The notes: a model not told the origin generated them from the sequence alone. 40,898 nt of DNA from an uncultured Bacteroidota bacterium (GCA_903877645.1 CAIRES010000067.1:1-40898), one strand, 5' to 3'; numbered from the stretch's first letter, positions 14,963 to 24,067 are shown. Numbers and translations: made by a program.

Positions 14963-17263
14963 ATGGCTATGATGAAGGTGCATTCCGGGTTGTTGTTTGT
15001 GGCAGGTGTATGCTTTTCGCTAACGGCTTTTGCGCAGGGCGAGAGGTTGATTCAATATGTGAACCCAATGATAGGCACAGACCGCATGGGGCATACCTAC
15101 CCCGGCGCTACGGTGCCTTTCGGTGCTGTGCAACTGAGCCCGGAGACGGATACGCTTCCGTATGAGGTGGACGGGCATTACAATAAAGACGTGTACAAAT
15201 ATTGCGCGGGCTACCAATACCTCGATAAAACAATAGTTGGCTTTAGCCATACACATTTTAGCGGCACGGGTCATTCAGATCTTGGCGATTTCCTGATCAT
15301 GCCCACGGTGGGCAAGCTGCAACTGAACCCCGGAGTGGCAAGCGACCCTAAGAGTGGCTTCCGCTCCGGGTTTTCGCATGGTACAGAAGTAGCGGAGCCT
15401 GATTATTATAAAGTGAAGCTGAACAGGTATGATATACTTGCTGAACTGACTGCCACTACACGGGTAGGGTTTCATCAATACACTTTCCCGGCTTCGGAGC
15501 ATGCGCACATCATACTGGATGCAGTGTATGGTATTTATAACTACCCGGATAAAAATGTGTGGACGTATATGCGCGTGGAGAATGATACACTGGTGACGGG
15601 CTACAGGCAAACGAATGGATGGGGGCGCACACGTACAGTATACTTCGCCATGGTGCTATCGAAGCCGATAACAGAATATGGCTGGCAGAACAGCAGCAAG
15701 AAAGAGGTGTACCATGGCTTTTGGGGCAAGTGGGAGCAGGGCAGGGATTTTCCGGAGATGGCGGGAACGCAGATAAGGGCGTGGTTTGATTTTAAAACGG
15801 AGGAAGGCGAGAAGATAAAGATCAAGTTTGCCATATCACCGGTTAGCACAGCGAATGCACTGGAGAACCTGGAAGCCGAAGTTCCGGGATGGAGTTTTAA
15901 TAGAGTGAAGAAAGCCGGGCAGGCACAATGGGAACAGGAGCTGAAGAAAATAGAAGTAATGGCGGATAAGGACACCAAGGAGAATTTTTATACCTCGATG
16001 TATCATGCGTTCATTAATCCCACGGTGTATATGGATGTGAATGGCGAATACCGCGGGCTGGACCAAGGTACACATATAGCGAGGGGGTTTGTGAATTATA
16101 CAACCTTCTCGCTGTGGGATACACACAGGGCGCTGCACCCGCTGTTCAATATCATACAGCCAAAGCGAAATGCGGATATGGTCAACTCTATGCTGGCACA
16201 CTATGACCAGAGCGCGGAGCACATGCTGCCGGTATGGTCGAACTCGGCAAATGAGAACTGGTGCATGAGCGGGTATCACAGTGTATCTGTGCTGGCAGAT
16301 GCGGTGGTGAAGGGTGTGGGTGGCTTTGATGCCAACAGGGCGCTGAATGCGTGTGTGGCAACGGCAAGGCACGCATCTTACGAAGGGCTGGGCTACTATA
16401 TAAAGATGGGCTACGTGCCGGAGGATAAGAACGGATCATCGGTATCTAAAACATTGGAGTATGCCTATGACGACTGGTGTATAGCGCAGATGGCACAGAA
16501 ACTGAACCGGCAGGATATTTATAATGAGTTCATACTGAGATCAGAGAACTTTAAGCATGTGTATGATGCTGCGAGTGGCTTTATGCGGCCAAGGATGAGT
16601 GACGGCACTTTTAAGCAGAGCTTTGATGTGCTGAATACCGATGAGCCGGGCTTTATAGAAGGCAATGCGTGGAACTATGGATTTTATGTGCCGCACCAAC
16701 CGGCAGAACTTATAGAGCTGATGGGGGGCAAGAAGAAATTTACACAACACCTGGATTCATTATTTGAGATGCAGTTGCCGGATAGCTTTTTTGCAAAGAC
16801 AGAGGATATAACCCGTGATGGCATCATAGGCAACTATGTGCACGGCAACGAGCCATCGCACCACATAGCCTATTTGTATAACTGGACAGACCAGCCATGG
16901 AAGACTCAACTGCGTGTGCGCGAAGCACTGGATAAAATGTACAAGCCCACTCCGGCAGGCCTCAGTGGCAATGACGACTGTGGGCAAATGAGCGCCTGGT
17001 ACATACTCAGCGCCATGGGCTTTTACCCCGTAGCGCCAGGATCGGTACACTATGCGCTGGGCAGCCCCGCTGTGGGCAAGGCCGTACTGCACTTAGAGAA
17101 CGGCCATACATTTACAATTACCGCTAAAAACCAAAGCCCGCAGAATGTGTATGTGCAGAAGGTGGTACTGAATGGTAAAGTGTTGAACAGGAATTATATT
17201 ACGCATGAGGAGATCATGGGTGGCGGGGAGATTGTGTTTTATATGAGTGGGAGGCATTTGTAG
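14963..17263 (+). CDS. glycoside hydrolase family 92 alpha-mannosidase
   Basis: A 766-residue exported enzyme (signal peptide ending TAFAQ) of GH92, calcium-dependent exo-acting alpha-mannosidases that trim mannose from N-glycans or yeast mannan. The N-terminal beta-sandwich begins VNPMIGTDRMGHTYPGATVPFG. The catalytic domain shows GGFDANRAL, SVSKTLEYAYDDWCIAQMA, GNEPSHHIAYLYNW with the likely general-acid Glu, and GNDDCGQMSAWYILSAMGFYP with the base Asp pair. Length and motifs are complete. Unlike most relatives it is not flanked by SusC/SusD transporter genes. The ATG at 14969 is another possible start. Confidence 0.93.
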   Translation: MAMMKVHSGLLFVAGVCFSLTAFAQGERLIQYVNPMIGTDRMGHTYPGATVPFGAVQLSPETDTLPYEVDGHYNKDVYKYCAGYQYLDKTIVGFSHTHFSGTGHSDLGDFLIMPTVGKLQLNPGVASDPKSGFRSGFSHGTEVAEPDYYKVKLNRYDILAELTATTRVGFHQYTFPASEHAHIILDAVYGIYNYPDKNVWTYMRVENDTLVTGYRQTNGWGRTRTVYFAMVLSKPITEYGWQNSSKKEVYHGFWGKWEQGRDFPEMAGTQIRAWFDFKTEEGEKIKIKFAISPVSTANALENLEAEVPGWSFNRVKKAGQAQWEQELKKIEVMADKDTKENFYTSMYHAFINPTVYMDVNGEYRGLDQGTHIARGFVNYTTFSLWDTHRALHPLFNIIQPKRNADMVNSMLAHYDQSAEHMLPVWSNSANENWCMSGYHSVSVLADAVVKGVGGFDANRALNACVATARHASYEGLGYYIKMGYVPEDKNGSSVSKTLEYAYDDWCIAQMAQKLNRQDIYNEFILRSENFKHVYDAASGFMRPRMSDGTFKQSFDVLNTDEPGFIEGNAWNYGFYVPHQPAELIELMGGKKKFTQHLDSLFEMQLPDSFFAKTEDITRDGIIGNYVHGNEPSHHIAYLYNWTDQPWKTQLRVREALDKMYKPTPAGLSGNDDCGQMSAWYILSAMGFYPVAPGSVHYALGSPAVGKAVLHLENGHTFTITAKNQSPQNVYVQKVVLNGKVLNRNYITHEEIMGGGEIVFYMSGRHL

Positions 17264-17267
17264 TGCA

Positions 17268-17302
17268 GATTTTTAACCGCTAAGGCGCAGAGGCGCAAAG
17301 CT
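17268..17302. repeat. degenerate copy of a common intergenic repeat
   Basis: The stretch reads TTTTTAACCGCTAAGGCGCAG followed by AGGCGCAAAG. It resembles the AACCGCAAAGGCGCAAAG-type intergenic repeat that recurs in many Bacteroidota and other genomes. It lies between the GH92 gene and the orphan antitoxin and is the only copy I see here. Confidence 0.45.
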
Positions 17303-17353
17303 CAGGATTACTGCAAGTACTCTTTTTGCGTACTTTTGTTTTATATTTTTAAA

Positions 17354-17800
17354 ATGGAATCACTATCATATAAAGTAATAAAGACCAAGAAAAAGTATGC
17401 CGACTATTGCGATATGCTGGAAGAATTAGTAATGCTTAAAACTAAAAGCAAAGACGAAAAGGATGCGATTGAACTGCTGACACTGCTGATAGAAAACTGG
17501 GATGAGGCTCACAATACCTTTACTGATGCTAACCCGATAGAGATACTGCGCTACCTTATGGATGAAAACGAGCTTAAATCTGTAGATATGGCTGCCACAC
17601 TGGGTATAAGCAAGAGCCTGTTCTCCGACATTATTAATTACCGCCGGGGCTTATCAAAAGATGTGATCCGAAAATTAGCTGAACGCTTTAAAGTTTCGCA
17701 GGAGCTGTTTAATAAAAATTATAAACTGGTATCACCTCTTAACTCACATCTGAAAGATGCCAGCGTGATGAATACGAGGAAGAGATTAACGGCGGCGTAA
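17354..17800 (+). CDS. HigA-like XRE antitoxin without a visible toxin
   Basis: A 148-residue protein with an N-terminal helical region (YADYCDMLEELVMLKTKSKDEKDAIELLTLLIENWDE) followed by a helix-turn-helix: IEILRYLMDENELKSVDMAATLGISKSLFSDIINYRRGLSKDVIRKLAERFKVS. This is the COG5499 HigA-type architecture. Such genes normally follow a HigB toxin. Here only about 90 bases separate it from the GH92 stop and no toxin frame is present, so it is orphaned or acts as a regulator. ATG 17354 is preferred over 17336 since MESLSYKVIK matches family N-termini. Confidence 0.8.
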   Translation: MESLSYKVIKTKKKYADYCDMLEELVMLKTKSKDEKDAIELLTLLIENWDEAHNTFTDANPIEILRYLMDENELKSVDMAATLGISKSLFSDIINYRRGLSKDVIRKLAERFKVSQELFNKNYKLVSPLNSHLKDASVMNTRKRLTAA

Positions 17801-17814
17801 ATACAATAGTTGAT

Positions 17815-18615
17815 ATGAAAATTTTTCGTTGGCTTATAGTTGTATCGTTATTGACCTTTAAGGCCGGTGATTCGTCTTGTCAAATAGTAAAAACAGAAGA
17901 CTTTTACGATTCGATCAAATATTATGATTTGAGCAAATTGTGGTGCGCAGATAGCATGTTGAATTTAGATTGTAGCAGTAATTCATCTGACCCAAAATAT
18001 TTTACTTTCCCTGAGCCGCTCGGTTTTATAGGCGATAACTTCCAGCGATTTGAGATACACCTACTTTCAATTAAAAAAAACAAGAACAATCCCTATATAT
18101 ACAACGTCACAGGCAAAACAAGAGTGAAAGCGAATGTCTCCAGATTTTCAGGAACAATAACAATAGATACTGCCGAAATTGTCTTTGATACAATAATAAT
18201 GAGTGCGCTTGACGCACAAAAAATGAAGCGAGGGTATGCCATTTGCCATATAGCTTATTATGAAGACAAGAGAGCATCTGCCGGCGGGTGTTTAAGAGGG
18301 ACAATGGAAACTGATTGGTGTATTTATGCCGGACAAATGTGTTATGACAACTATGAACTTGTTGCAGATGGCTACAGCAACAATCAATTTACCGGCAAGT
18401 GGAAAAGCTATAAATCTGGCGCAACTAAAAAATGTAATTGGGGTGATTTTAGAATTCCTGAAAGTATAGGATTAGATGTTGGCACCGGAGAATTTATTGT
18501 ATCTGAAAAATATCTGAAAAATGGCTGGCAGAATTATATGGATACATATATCTATAGTGATTCAATTAAGCAAAAGAAAGAAATGGAGATCGAAAATAAG
18601 AAGTGGTGGAAGTGA
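17815..18615 (+). CDS. secreted hypothetical protein
   Basis: A 266-residue protein with a signal peptide (MKIFRWLIVVSLLTF, cleavage near SSCQ). Several cysteines (WCADSMLNLDC, CHIAYY, GGCLRG, DWCIYAGQMC, KKCNW) could form disulfides in the periplasm. The C-terminus is charged and probably helical (SIKQKKEMEIENKKWWK). The region is richer in A/T than its neighbours. It starts 14 bases after the HigA-like gene and ends at a strong terminator. I recognise no family. Confidence 0.65.
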   Translation: MKIFRWLIVVSLLTFKAGDSSCQIVKTEDFYDSIKYYDLSKLWCADSMLNLDCSSNSSDPKYFTFPEPLGFIGDNFQRFEIHLLSIKKNKNNPYIYNVTGKTRVKANVSRFSGTITIDTAEIVFDTIIMSALDAQKMKRGYAICHIAYYEDKRASAGGCLRGTMETDWCIYAGQMCYDNYELVADGYSNNQFTGKWKSYKSGATKKCNWGDFRIPESIGLDVGTGEFIVSEKYLKNGWQNYMDTYIYSDSIKQKKEMEIENKKWWK

Positions 18616-18630
18616 TTATTAAAAATCCAC

Positions 18631-18675
18631 AAAGCGAAGGAGCCGACTATAAATGTAGTCGGCTCCTTCGCTTTT
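18631..18675. terminator. strong bidirectional terminator
   Basis: A perfect 19-bp stem (left arm 18631-18649, right arm 18656-18674, beginning AAAGCGAAGGAGCC) closes a six-base TAAATG loop, with A's before and T's after. It lies between the convergent ends of the secreted-unknown and M28-peptidase genes, so it can stop both. Confidence 0.9.
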
Positions 18676-18691
18676 ATAATCAAGTATAAAA

Positions 18692-20281
18692 TTACCTCAA
18701 CCAGCTATTCGCCGCCGTATTCACTTTCGGTAACGGTTTGCGGGGGAGCATTTCATCGCGCTGGGCAGCATCGTACACGAAGGCGGCCATGATGATGGAG
18801 GCTTGCATGAGGTCGTTGGCGCTTACGCGGTCGTAGGAGTCCATATTGGTATGGTGGGTGCGGGTGCCGTATTCGAGGCCATCCTGTATGAACTGGAAGC
18901 CGGGTATGCCCACTTCGTCAAAAGCGATGTGATCGGTAGATCCTGTATTGCGGGTAGTAACGGTAGATGCACCGAGATCCGCAAAGGGTGCCAGCCATGC
19001 CTGGAAGATAGGTTTCAGCTCATCGTTGCTTTGTGCATAAATACCGCGGATCTTTCCGCCGCCATTATCCAGGTTGAAGTAGGCCGATACTTTTTCATGT
19101 CCGGGTTTGAGTTGCATAGTCAGGCGGTCGGCATAATGGTTTTTCACGTAGCCGCGTGAGCCGAGTAATCCCTGTTCTTCACCGCTCCAGAGTATCACGC
19201 GTATGGTGCGGCGCGGTTTGATACCAATGGTTTTGAGTATACGGATGGCTTCCATCACTACGCCACTGCCGGTGCCGTTATCCGTAGCGCCGGTAGAGGC
19301 ATGCCAGCTATCAAAGTGGCCGCCGAGTATTACGAGTTCGTCCTTCAGCTTAGGGTCGGTACCGGGTATCTCCGCTACTACATTGTATTGCATCGAGTCG
19401 TTGGTGAGGAAGGTAGTTTTGGTGTCCATTTCCAGGCTCACTTCTTTGCCTGCTTCCAGCAGGCGGGTGAGGCGCCCCAGGTGCTCACTGCCCATTTCTA
19501 CCTCAGGTAGAATGGTCGGGGCATCCCATGCGCGTGATGCGCCGTTGCTCGTGAATACGGTACCCATAGTACCGCGGCCGCCGCTGAGTATGCCCACTGC
19601 GCCCTCTGCAATGAAGAAAGAGTCAATGGATTTCCTCAACGCTATGGCTGCGCCCCGTGTATCTACTGGTTTTGTAGGTGGTTTCTGGCTCAGGTTGGTA
19701 GTGGCTTCTTCACCGTGCGGGTCCATTTCCATTTTCTTCAGGTCTTCATCAGATACACGGCTGGCATCAGCGGTGAAGTTCGGCTTGGTGTCGCCATTCA
19801 TAGACGAGAATACAATGAACTTGCCACGTAGCTTGCCGTCGTATTGGGCCATATCATCGCGCGTAGTGATCTTTACCAGCACTGCGCTGCCGCTCACCAG
19901 GCCGTTGGTGCCCGGTGTCCAGGCGCGGGGTACTGCTATCAGTTGTTGGTAATAGGGTGCCGTCATAGCCACATAGCATTTGTGTATGTCCCACCCCTTA
20001 CCGAAGCCACCCCATGGTTCTATTGCGGCATTGCTGAGCCCCCAGCTTTCAAATTTTTCTTTCGCCCACTTCTGCGCTGTAGCCAACCCCGTAGAGCCGG
20101 TGAGGCGCGGCCCGTTCACATCGGTCATTTCAAACATGGTTTGCATCACCTTCGAGTCATTAAAGCCCTCATTGCGGATGAGGCCCATAGTATGCAGGTC
20201 TACTCTTTCGGTTTGGTCGCCTTTGAAGGAAAGGCTGCACAATGCAATGACCGGTAGCAGGAGCGAAAAGATCTTTTTCAT
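18692..20281 (-). CDS. M28 family zinc aminopeptidase with PA-type insert
   Basis: A 529-residue exported peptidase (signal peptide MKKIFSLLLPVIALCSLSF). The M28 metal and catalytic residues appear in order: H and D in GGHFDSWHASTGATDNGTGSG, the Glu pair in LWSGEEQGLLGSRGY, D in YFNLDNGGGK, and a final H in RTHHTNMDSYDRV. The region between about residues 115 and 290, with VSGSAVLVKI and GAVGILSG, looks like a protease-associated (PA) domain. The enzyme probably releases N-terminal residues from peptides in the periplasm or outside. Confidence 0.9.
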   Translation of the reverse strand: MKKIFSLLLPVIALCSLSFKGDQTERVDLHTMGLIRNEGFNDSKVMQTMFEMTDVNGPRLTGSTGLATAQKWAKEKFESWGLSNAAIEPWGGFGKGWDIHKCYVAMTAPYYQQLIAVPRAWTPGTNGLVSGSAVLVKITTRDDMAQYDGKLRGKFIVFSSMNGDTKPNFTADASRVSDEDLKKMEMDPHGEEATTNLSQKPPTKPVDTRGAAIALRKSIDSFFIAEGAVGILSGGRGTMGTVFTSNGASRAWDAPTILPEVEMGSEHLGRLTRLLEAGKEVSLEMDTKTTFLTNDSMQYNVVAEIPGTDPKLKDELVILGGHFDSWHASTGATDNGTGSGVVMEAIRILKTIGIKPRRTIRVILWSGEEQGLLGSRGYVKNHYADRLTMQLKPGHEKVSAYFNLDNGGGKIRGIYAQSNDELKPIFQAWLAPFADLGASTVTTRNTGSTDHIAFDEVGIPGFQFIQDGLEYGTRTHHTNMDSYDRVSANDLMQASIIMAAFVYDAAQRDEMLPRKPLPKVNTAANSWLR

Positions 20282-20339
20282 TTGTTGAATGTATTAGGGA
20301 TGAAAAATACATAAAAAATCTTTCCTGTACGAGAGAACA

Positions 20340-20389
20340 TCCCCCTTGCCCCCCTTCGGCCGGCGTACAAGGTCCGCCCACAAGGGGGA
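20340..20389. repeat. G/C-rich inverted repeat between M28 and lipoprotein genes
   Basis: Arms TCCCCCTTG (20340-20348) and CAAGGGGGA (20381-20389) flank a 32-base G/C-rich middle containing GGCCGGCG. The composition contrasts with the A/T-rich surroundings. It has no T-run and lies next to a separate classic terminator, so it looks more like a mobile palindromic repeat than a terminator. Confidence 0.5.
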
Positions 20390-20407
20390 ATTCCCCGCAG
20401 CTATTCA

Positions 20408-20441
20408 AAAAAAGGACCCCGGACTGGCCGGGGTCCTTTTT
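20408..20441. terminator. terminator of the lipoprotein gene
   Basis: A 13-bp perfect stem (AAAAGGACCCCGG with CCGGGGTCCTTTT) closes a five-base loop and has A and T runs on both sides. It lies 50 bases past the stop of the minus-strand lipoprotein gene. Confidence 0.88.
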
Positions 20442-20491
20442 ACTTAGAGTTGGGTGGGGTACATTCCTCTTAAGTAAATGTGGTGTGTTGA

Positions 20492-21439
20492 TTATAGCGC
20501 GTTCAATTGGTTTTTGAAGGTTGTGGGGTCAACTTCGGCAAGAGTTACCGTATAGTTTTGCCCGGTGGCAGGAGTGGCAGGGAATACCGCAGCATAGAAT
20601 TTGTTATTGACAATAGTGAATACTGCGAAGTGGACAGGTATATTAGGTACATGGTCTACAGAGAATACACCGCTGCTACCGCCTAGTAAAGGCCACTCTC
20701 CTTTGTAATTGTCATAAAGCGCATATGCGTTAACTACTGTAGATGAAGAGATAGCAACACCCGGTATGTATGTAGACACTGTGAATGTCTGGTAATTGGG
20801 CGATGTCATGAACTGATCTGCGTTGCATTCATGCAGGCTGTCCGATATAATGGATATAGTGTCGCCATTATATACACAGCCTCCTATAGAATGCCATGCG
20901 TTCGAGTCCACTTTGTTGGCCCAGTTGATAGTGGTTACAGTAGTGTCTGTTGATGGTATGCCGGTGAACAAAGACATGCCGGGCGTTGGCGTGCCGCTTT
21001 GCGGCATATTAGCGGTGAACCCATAAAATGGCCTCATGAACAGTTTTGTGCTTCCCTGTACCGCACTTATATTAAACTCGCCGCCTGATAACAGGGGCAC
21101 GCCATTGCTCACGGTAAGCATTTTGGAGAAGATCATATCCCCTTTTTGCAGGTATTCTGTTACAGATATTTGTACGTTGCATGTAATAGTATTGCCTGCA
21201 CCATCCATAAAACTGCTTGGCGGAAATACATAGCGGGTTCCGCTATTGCCATAGAACGAGCCGCCTGCGGTTGCATCTAAAGTTACCGTTTTGGGCTGGT
21301 TGCGCAGCAGGTTATAAATGTCATTCAGGCTACTATATGTGCCGGTAGTGGTCACTACAGTACTGGGATCAGAATTCTTCTTGCAGGAAGCAGCCAATAC
21401 AAGAAACATTACGGCAATTAGGTAAGTGTTTTTTTTCAT
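20492..21439 (-). CDS. surface lipoprotein of unknown function
   Basis: A 315-residue lipoprotein: MKKNTYLIAVMFLVLAASCKKN has a clear lipobox LAASC with Cys19 followed by KKNSD. The mature part is Thr/Ser/Gly-rich and beta-like. VFPPSSFMDGAGNTITCNVQISVTEYLQKGDMIFSKMLTVSNG resembles the segment found in Bacteroidota proteins with carboxypeptidase-regulatory-like or ZU5-like domains, where PxxSF and VxVxVxEY recur. That match is suggestive only. It has its own terminator downstream, so it is probably a single-gene unit. Confidence 0.7.
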   Translation of the reverse strand: MKKNTYLIAVMFLVLAASCKKNSDPSTVVTTTGTYSSLNDIYNLLRNQPKTVTLDATAGGSFYGNSGTRYVFPPSSFMDGAGNTITCNVQISVTEYLQKGDMIFSKMLTVSNGVPLLSGGEFNISAVQGSTKLFMRPFYGFTANMPQSGTPTPGMSLFTGIPSTDTTVTTINWANKVDSNAWHSIGGCVYNGDTISIISDSLHECNADQFMTSPNYQTFTVSTYIPGVAISSSTVVNAYALYDNYKGEWPLLGGSSGVFSVDHVPNIPVHFAVFTIVNNKFYAAVFPATPATGQNYTVTLAEVDPTTFKNQLNAL

Positions 21440-21541
21440 AAAGATGTTTTAACAAAACCTTGTAAAACAACTATCGTGCCAAATTTTTAAAGAAGCTGCG
21501 GATAACATATCGTTAGGACGGCGATCAAGTGTATATAAATA

Positions 21542-21578
21542 GATAGCCCCGCCTATTGGGCAGGGCTATCATATTTTT
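21542..21578. terminator. hairpin terminator downstream of htpG
   Basis: GATAGCCC (21542-21549) pairs with GGGCTATC (21563-21570), and an inner GCC/GGC pair set extends the stem past one mismatch. The T-run is on the plus side, so on the htpG strand the hairpin is preceded by A's and followed by a less T-rich CTATTTATATAC. It may work in both directions. Confidence 0.6.
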
Positions 21579-21590
21579 TTAATCTAATTG

Positions 21591-23486
21591 TTATATCAGG
21601 CTCACGCTTCTTTTTACAAATTCCGTGAGGTCGGCTCCTGTGAGCATTCCCTGCGAAAGCATCGCAAGATCGAATAGCTGCTTAGCCAGTTGTATCTGCT
21701 CCGTTTCGTCCTTGCTGTCTATCATGCGGCTCACCAGTTTATGGTTGCCATTGATGGCTACTTTATAGTTATCTGGGATAGCGCCATAGAAACTCATTCC
21801 TCCTCCGCCACCCATGGCCGCCATTTCCTTCATCCTGCGCATGAATTCGTCCATGGTCACAGTTACAGCCAGCTCATCAGGGCTCAGGCTGTCCACTTCT
21901 ACTTTCATATCACCACGGCCAATGGCTTTCTCAAAAATGTTTTTTACAGCCGTGCTCTGTTCTTCGGTGAGGATTGATTCTATCTTCTCGTCTTTTTCTA
22001 TGAGCCTGTCTGCAACATCAGCGTCTACACGCTTTACATTGGTATTTTCCAGTTTGCGCTCTATATGGCTGATAAAGTGCCCATCAAGCGGCGAATTCAT
22101 CAGCAACACATCATAGCCTTTTTTATTAGCCGATTGTATAAAGCCATCCTGCTTCGCCGGGTCGGTGGTATACAGGTATATTATTTTGCCGTTCTTGTCT
22201 GTTTGCAGCGGTGCTACTTTGTCTTTATACTCGGGCAGTGTGTAAAATTCTTTTTTGGTGTTAGTAAGCAGCGCAAAGTCTTTTGCCTTATCATAGAACT
22301 TCTCTTCGCTGATCATGCCATACTTTACAAAGATGCCAATATCGCTCCATTTCTCTTCATAGCCTTTGCGGTCGTTCTTAAAGAGGTCGGCCAGCTTATC
22401 GGCTACTTTTTTAGTGATGTAGCTGTTGATCTTCTTTACATTGCTATCGGCCTGCAGGAAGCTCCGTGATACGTTCAGGGGAATATCCGGTGAGTCAATA
22501 ACGCCATGCAGCAGCATGAGGAATTCGGGTACAATATCCTTTACCTCATCGGTAATGAATACCTGGCGGGAGTACAGCTTGATCTTGTTGCGTTGTACTT
22601 CAAAGTCGTTCTTTACTTTAGGGAAGTAGAGTACACCGGTAAGGTTGAACGGATAATCCACATTGAGGTGTATCCAGAACAATGGTTCTTCGCTCATCGG
22701 GTACAGCTCGCGATAGAAGGCCAGGTAGTCCTCGTCTTTCAGATCAGCCGGCGGTTTAGCCCATATAGGCGTAGTGGTGTTGATGATGTTATCAACTTCT
22801 ATTTCCTTCTCTTTGTTTTCTTCTGTTTCTTCGGTGCCTTCTTCTATAGGGATATACTCTTTTTTAGTGCCGAACTTGATAGGCACGGGCAGGAATTTGC
22901 AATACTTATCCAGTATGCTTTCCAGTTTGTACTTATCGAGGAATTCATCAGAGTCTGCATTCACGTGCAGTATGATGTCTGTACCACGTTCTGTGCGGGT
23001 GCCATCGCTCAGTTCGAATTCAGTGCTGCCGTCGCATATCCACCGGGCCGCTTGTGCGCCATCCTGGTAGCTGAGTGTATTGATCTCCACCTTATCAGAA
23101 ACCATGAACGCAGAATAAAAACCGAGTCCGAATTTACCGATCAGCTCATTGGCATCTTTAGCATCCTTGAATTTCTCAACAAACTCCTCAGCCCCTGAAA
23201 AAGCGATCTGGTTGATGTATTTTTTTATTTCCTCCGCGGTCATACCCAGGCCGTTATCGGATATGGTGATGGTTCTTTGTTCTTTGTCGAACGCTACACT
23301 CACCAATGGCTCACCTATGCTGCCGCTATACTGGCCCATAGACGAGAGCCTTTTGATCTTTTGCACGGCATCAACTGCATTGGATACCAGCTCGCGCAAA
23401 AATATTTCGTTGTCTGAATAAAGGAATTTTTTGATGATCGGGAAGATGTTTTCCGTGTGTATGGAAATACTGCCTTTTTCCTGCAT
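21591..23486 (-). CDS. htpG: molecular chaperone HtpG (bacterial Hsp90)
   Basis: A 631-residue ATP-dependent chaperone, a cytosolic dimer. GHKL ATP-binding motifs: EIFLRELVSNAVDA with E32 and N36, ITISDNGLGM with D78, and GKFGLGFYSAFMV. The middle domain holds a charged stretch (IEEGTEETEENKEKEIEVD), then NLTGVLYFPKV and the RQVFITDEVKDIVPEFL region with GVIDSPDIPLNVSRSFLQ. The C-terminal dimerisation domain is complete and lacks the eukaryotic MEEVD tail, as expected. Confidence 0.96.
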   Translation of the reverse strand: MQEKGSISIHTENIFPIIKKFLYSDNEIFLRELVSNAVDAVQKIKRLSSMGQYSGSIGEPLVSVAFDKEQRTITISDNGLGMTAEEIKKYINQIAFSGAEEFVEKFKDAKDANELIGKFGLGFYSAFMVSDKVEINTLSYQDGAQAARWICDGSTEFELSDGTRTERGTDIILHVNADSDEFLDKYKLESILDKYCKFLPVPIKFGTKKEYIPIEEGTEETEENKEKEIEVDNIINTTTPIWAKPPADLKDEDYLAFYRELYPMSEEPLFWIHLNVDYPFNLTGVLYFPKVKNDFEVQRNKIKLYSRQVFITDEVKDIVPEFLMLLHGVIDSPDIPLNVSRSFLQADSNVKKINSYITKKVADKLADLFKNDRKGYEEKWSDIGIFVKYGMISEEKFYDKAKDFALLTNTKKEFYTLPEYKDKVAPLQTDKNGKIIYLYTTDPAKQDGFIQSANKKGYDVLLMNSPLDGHFISHIERKLENTNVKRVDADVADRLIEKDEKIESILTEEQSTAVKNIFEKAIGRGDMKVEVDSLSPDELAVTVTMDEFMRRMKEMAAMGGGGGMSFYGAIPDNYKVAINGNHKLVSRMIDSKDETEQIQLAKQLFDLAMLSQGMLTGADLTEFVKRSVSLI

Positions 23487-23522
23487 ATCTGTATTTGTTT
23501 TTATTTGTTCAGTATAGCTTCA

Positions 23523-23537
23523 TCAATAGCTGTTCCA
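23523..23537 (-). promoter_or_regulatory. possible sigma-54-type promoter of htpG
   Basis: The minus strand reads TGGAAC-N5-TTGA, close to the -24/-12 consensus TGGCAC-N5-TTGC with two mismatches. The distance to the ATG at 23486 would leave a leader of about 25 bases. No enhancer-binding regulator gene is nearby, so this is tentative. Confidence 0.3.
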
Positions 23538-23569
23538 AACTGAATATTTTGACAAATTGACAGAAAATA

Positions 23570-24067
23570 TCAGATAAAAAGGCCCCATTGATCGGTAAAT
23601 TCATCTTTTTGGAAAGATGCAACCCATTCGATGAAAATATTTCTGAATTTATCTATCTCCTGCCGAATGAAGTATACATGCTCGTGCTCTATTTTTTCAT
23701 CTGCCAAAAATAATAATAGTGTGCTGCTGATCCCTTGTGCCAGTTGGCGAATGATCGATGCGTTTTCCATGCGCATAGTATAAAGGCTTCCGGATTCCGA
23801 GGTTCGTATCTTTAGGGCTGTTATGTATGCGTCCTGCAACATTTCGGAAGATGTAACCTGCAAAAAATCATCCTCACTTTCCTCCATTTCTGCAAACGGA
23901 TCTAATACCCCCCTGAGCAGAAAGATCACTTGCTGCCATTGTTTATAAAGCTTCTTGCAGAGATCGCGTGTAGGATTGGGTTTCCAGCCTTCGCCTTCAT
24001 CATCATTAAAGGATGACAACTTTTCATCATCCCAATCCGGTAAGTCGGATAAATTATTTATGTCCAT
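23570..24067 (-). CDS. cytoplasmic hypothetical protein
   Basis: A 165-residue protein with no signal or membrane span. The N-terminus is very acidic (DINNLSDLPDWDDEKLSSFNDDEGEGW); the rest looks all-helical (LCKKLYKQWQQVIFLLRGVLDPFAEME, ENASIIRQLAQGISSTLLLFLADEK, YFIRQEIDKFRNIFIEWVASF). I recognise no family. The ATG at 24067 is chosen over 24085 because it gives the natural acidic start. It precedes htpG on the same strand at about 80 bases, but htpG probably has its own promoter. Confidence 0.65.
   Translation of the reverse strand: MDINNLSDLPDWDDEKLSSFNDDEGEGWKPNPTRDLCKKLYKQWQQVIFLLRGVLDPFAEMEESEDDFLQVTSSEMLQDAYITALKIRTSESGSLYTMRMENASIIRQLAQGISSTLLLFLADEKIEHEHVYFIRQEIDKFRNIFIEWVASFQKDEFTDQWGLFI

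Noticed and set aside
19203-19952. A 249-residue frame opposite the M28 peptidase
   Set aside because: The peptidase has complete metal-binding motifs in the other strand; this frame is Ser/Pro-rich with no domain.
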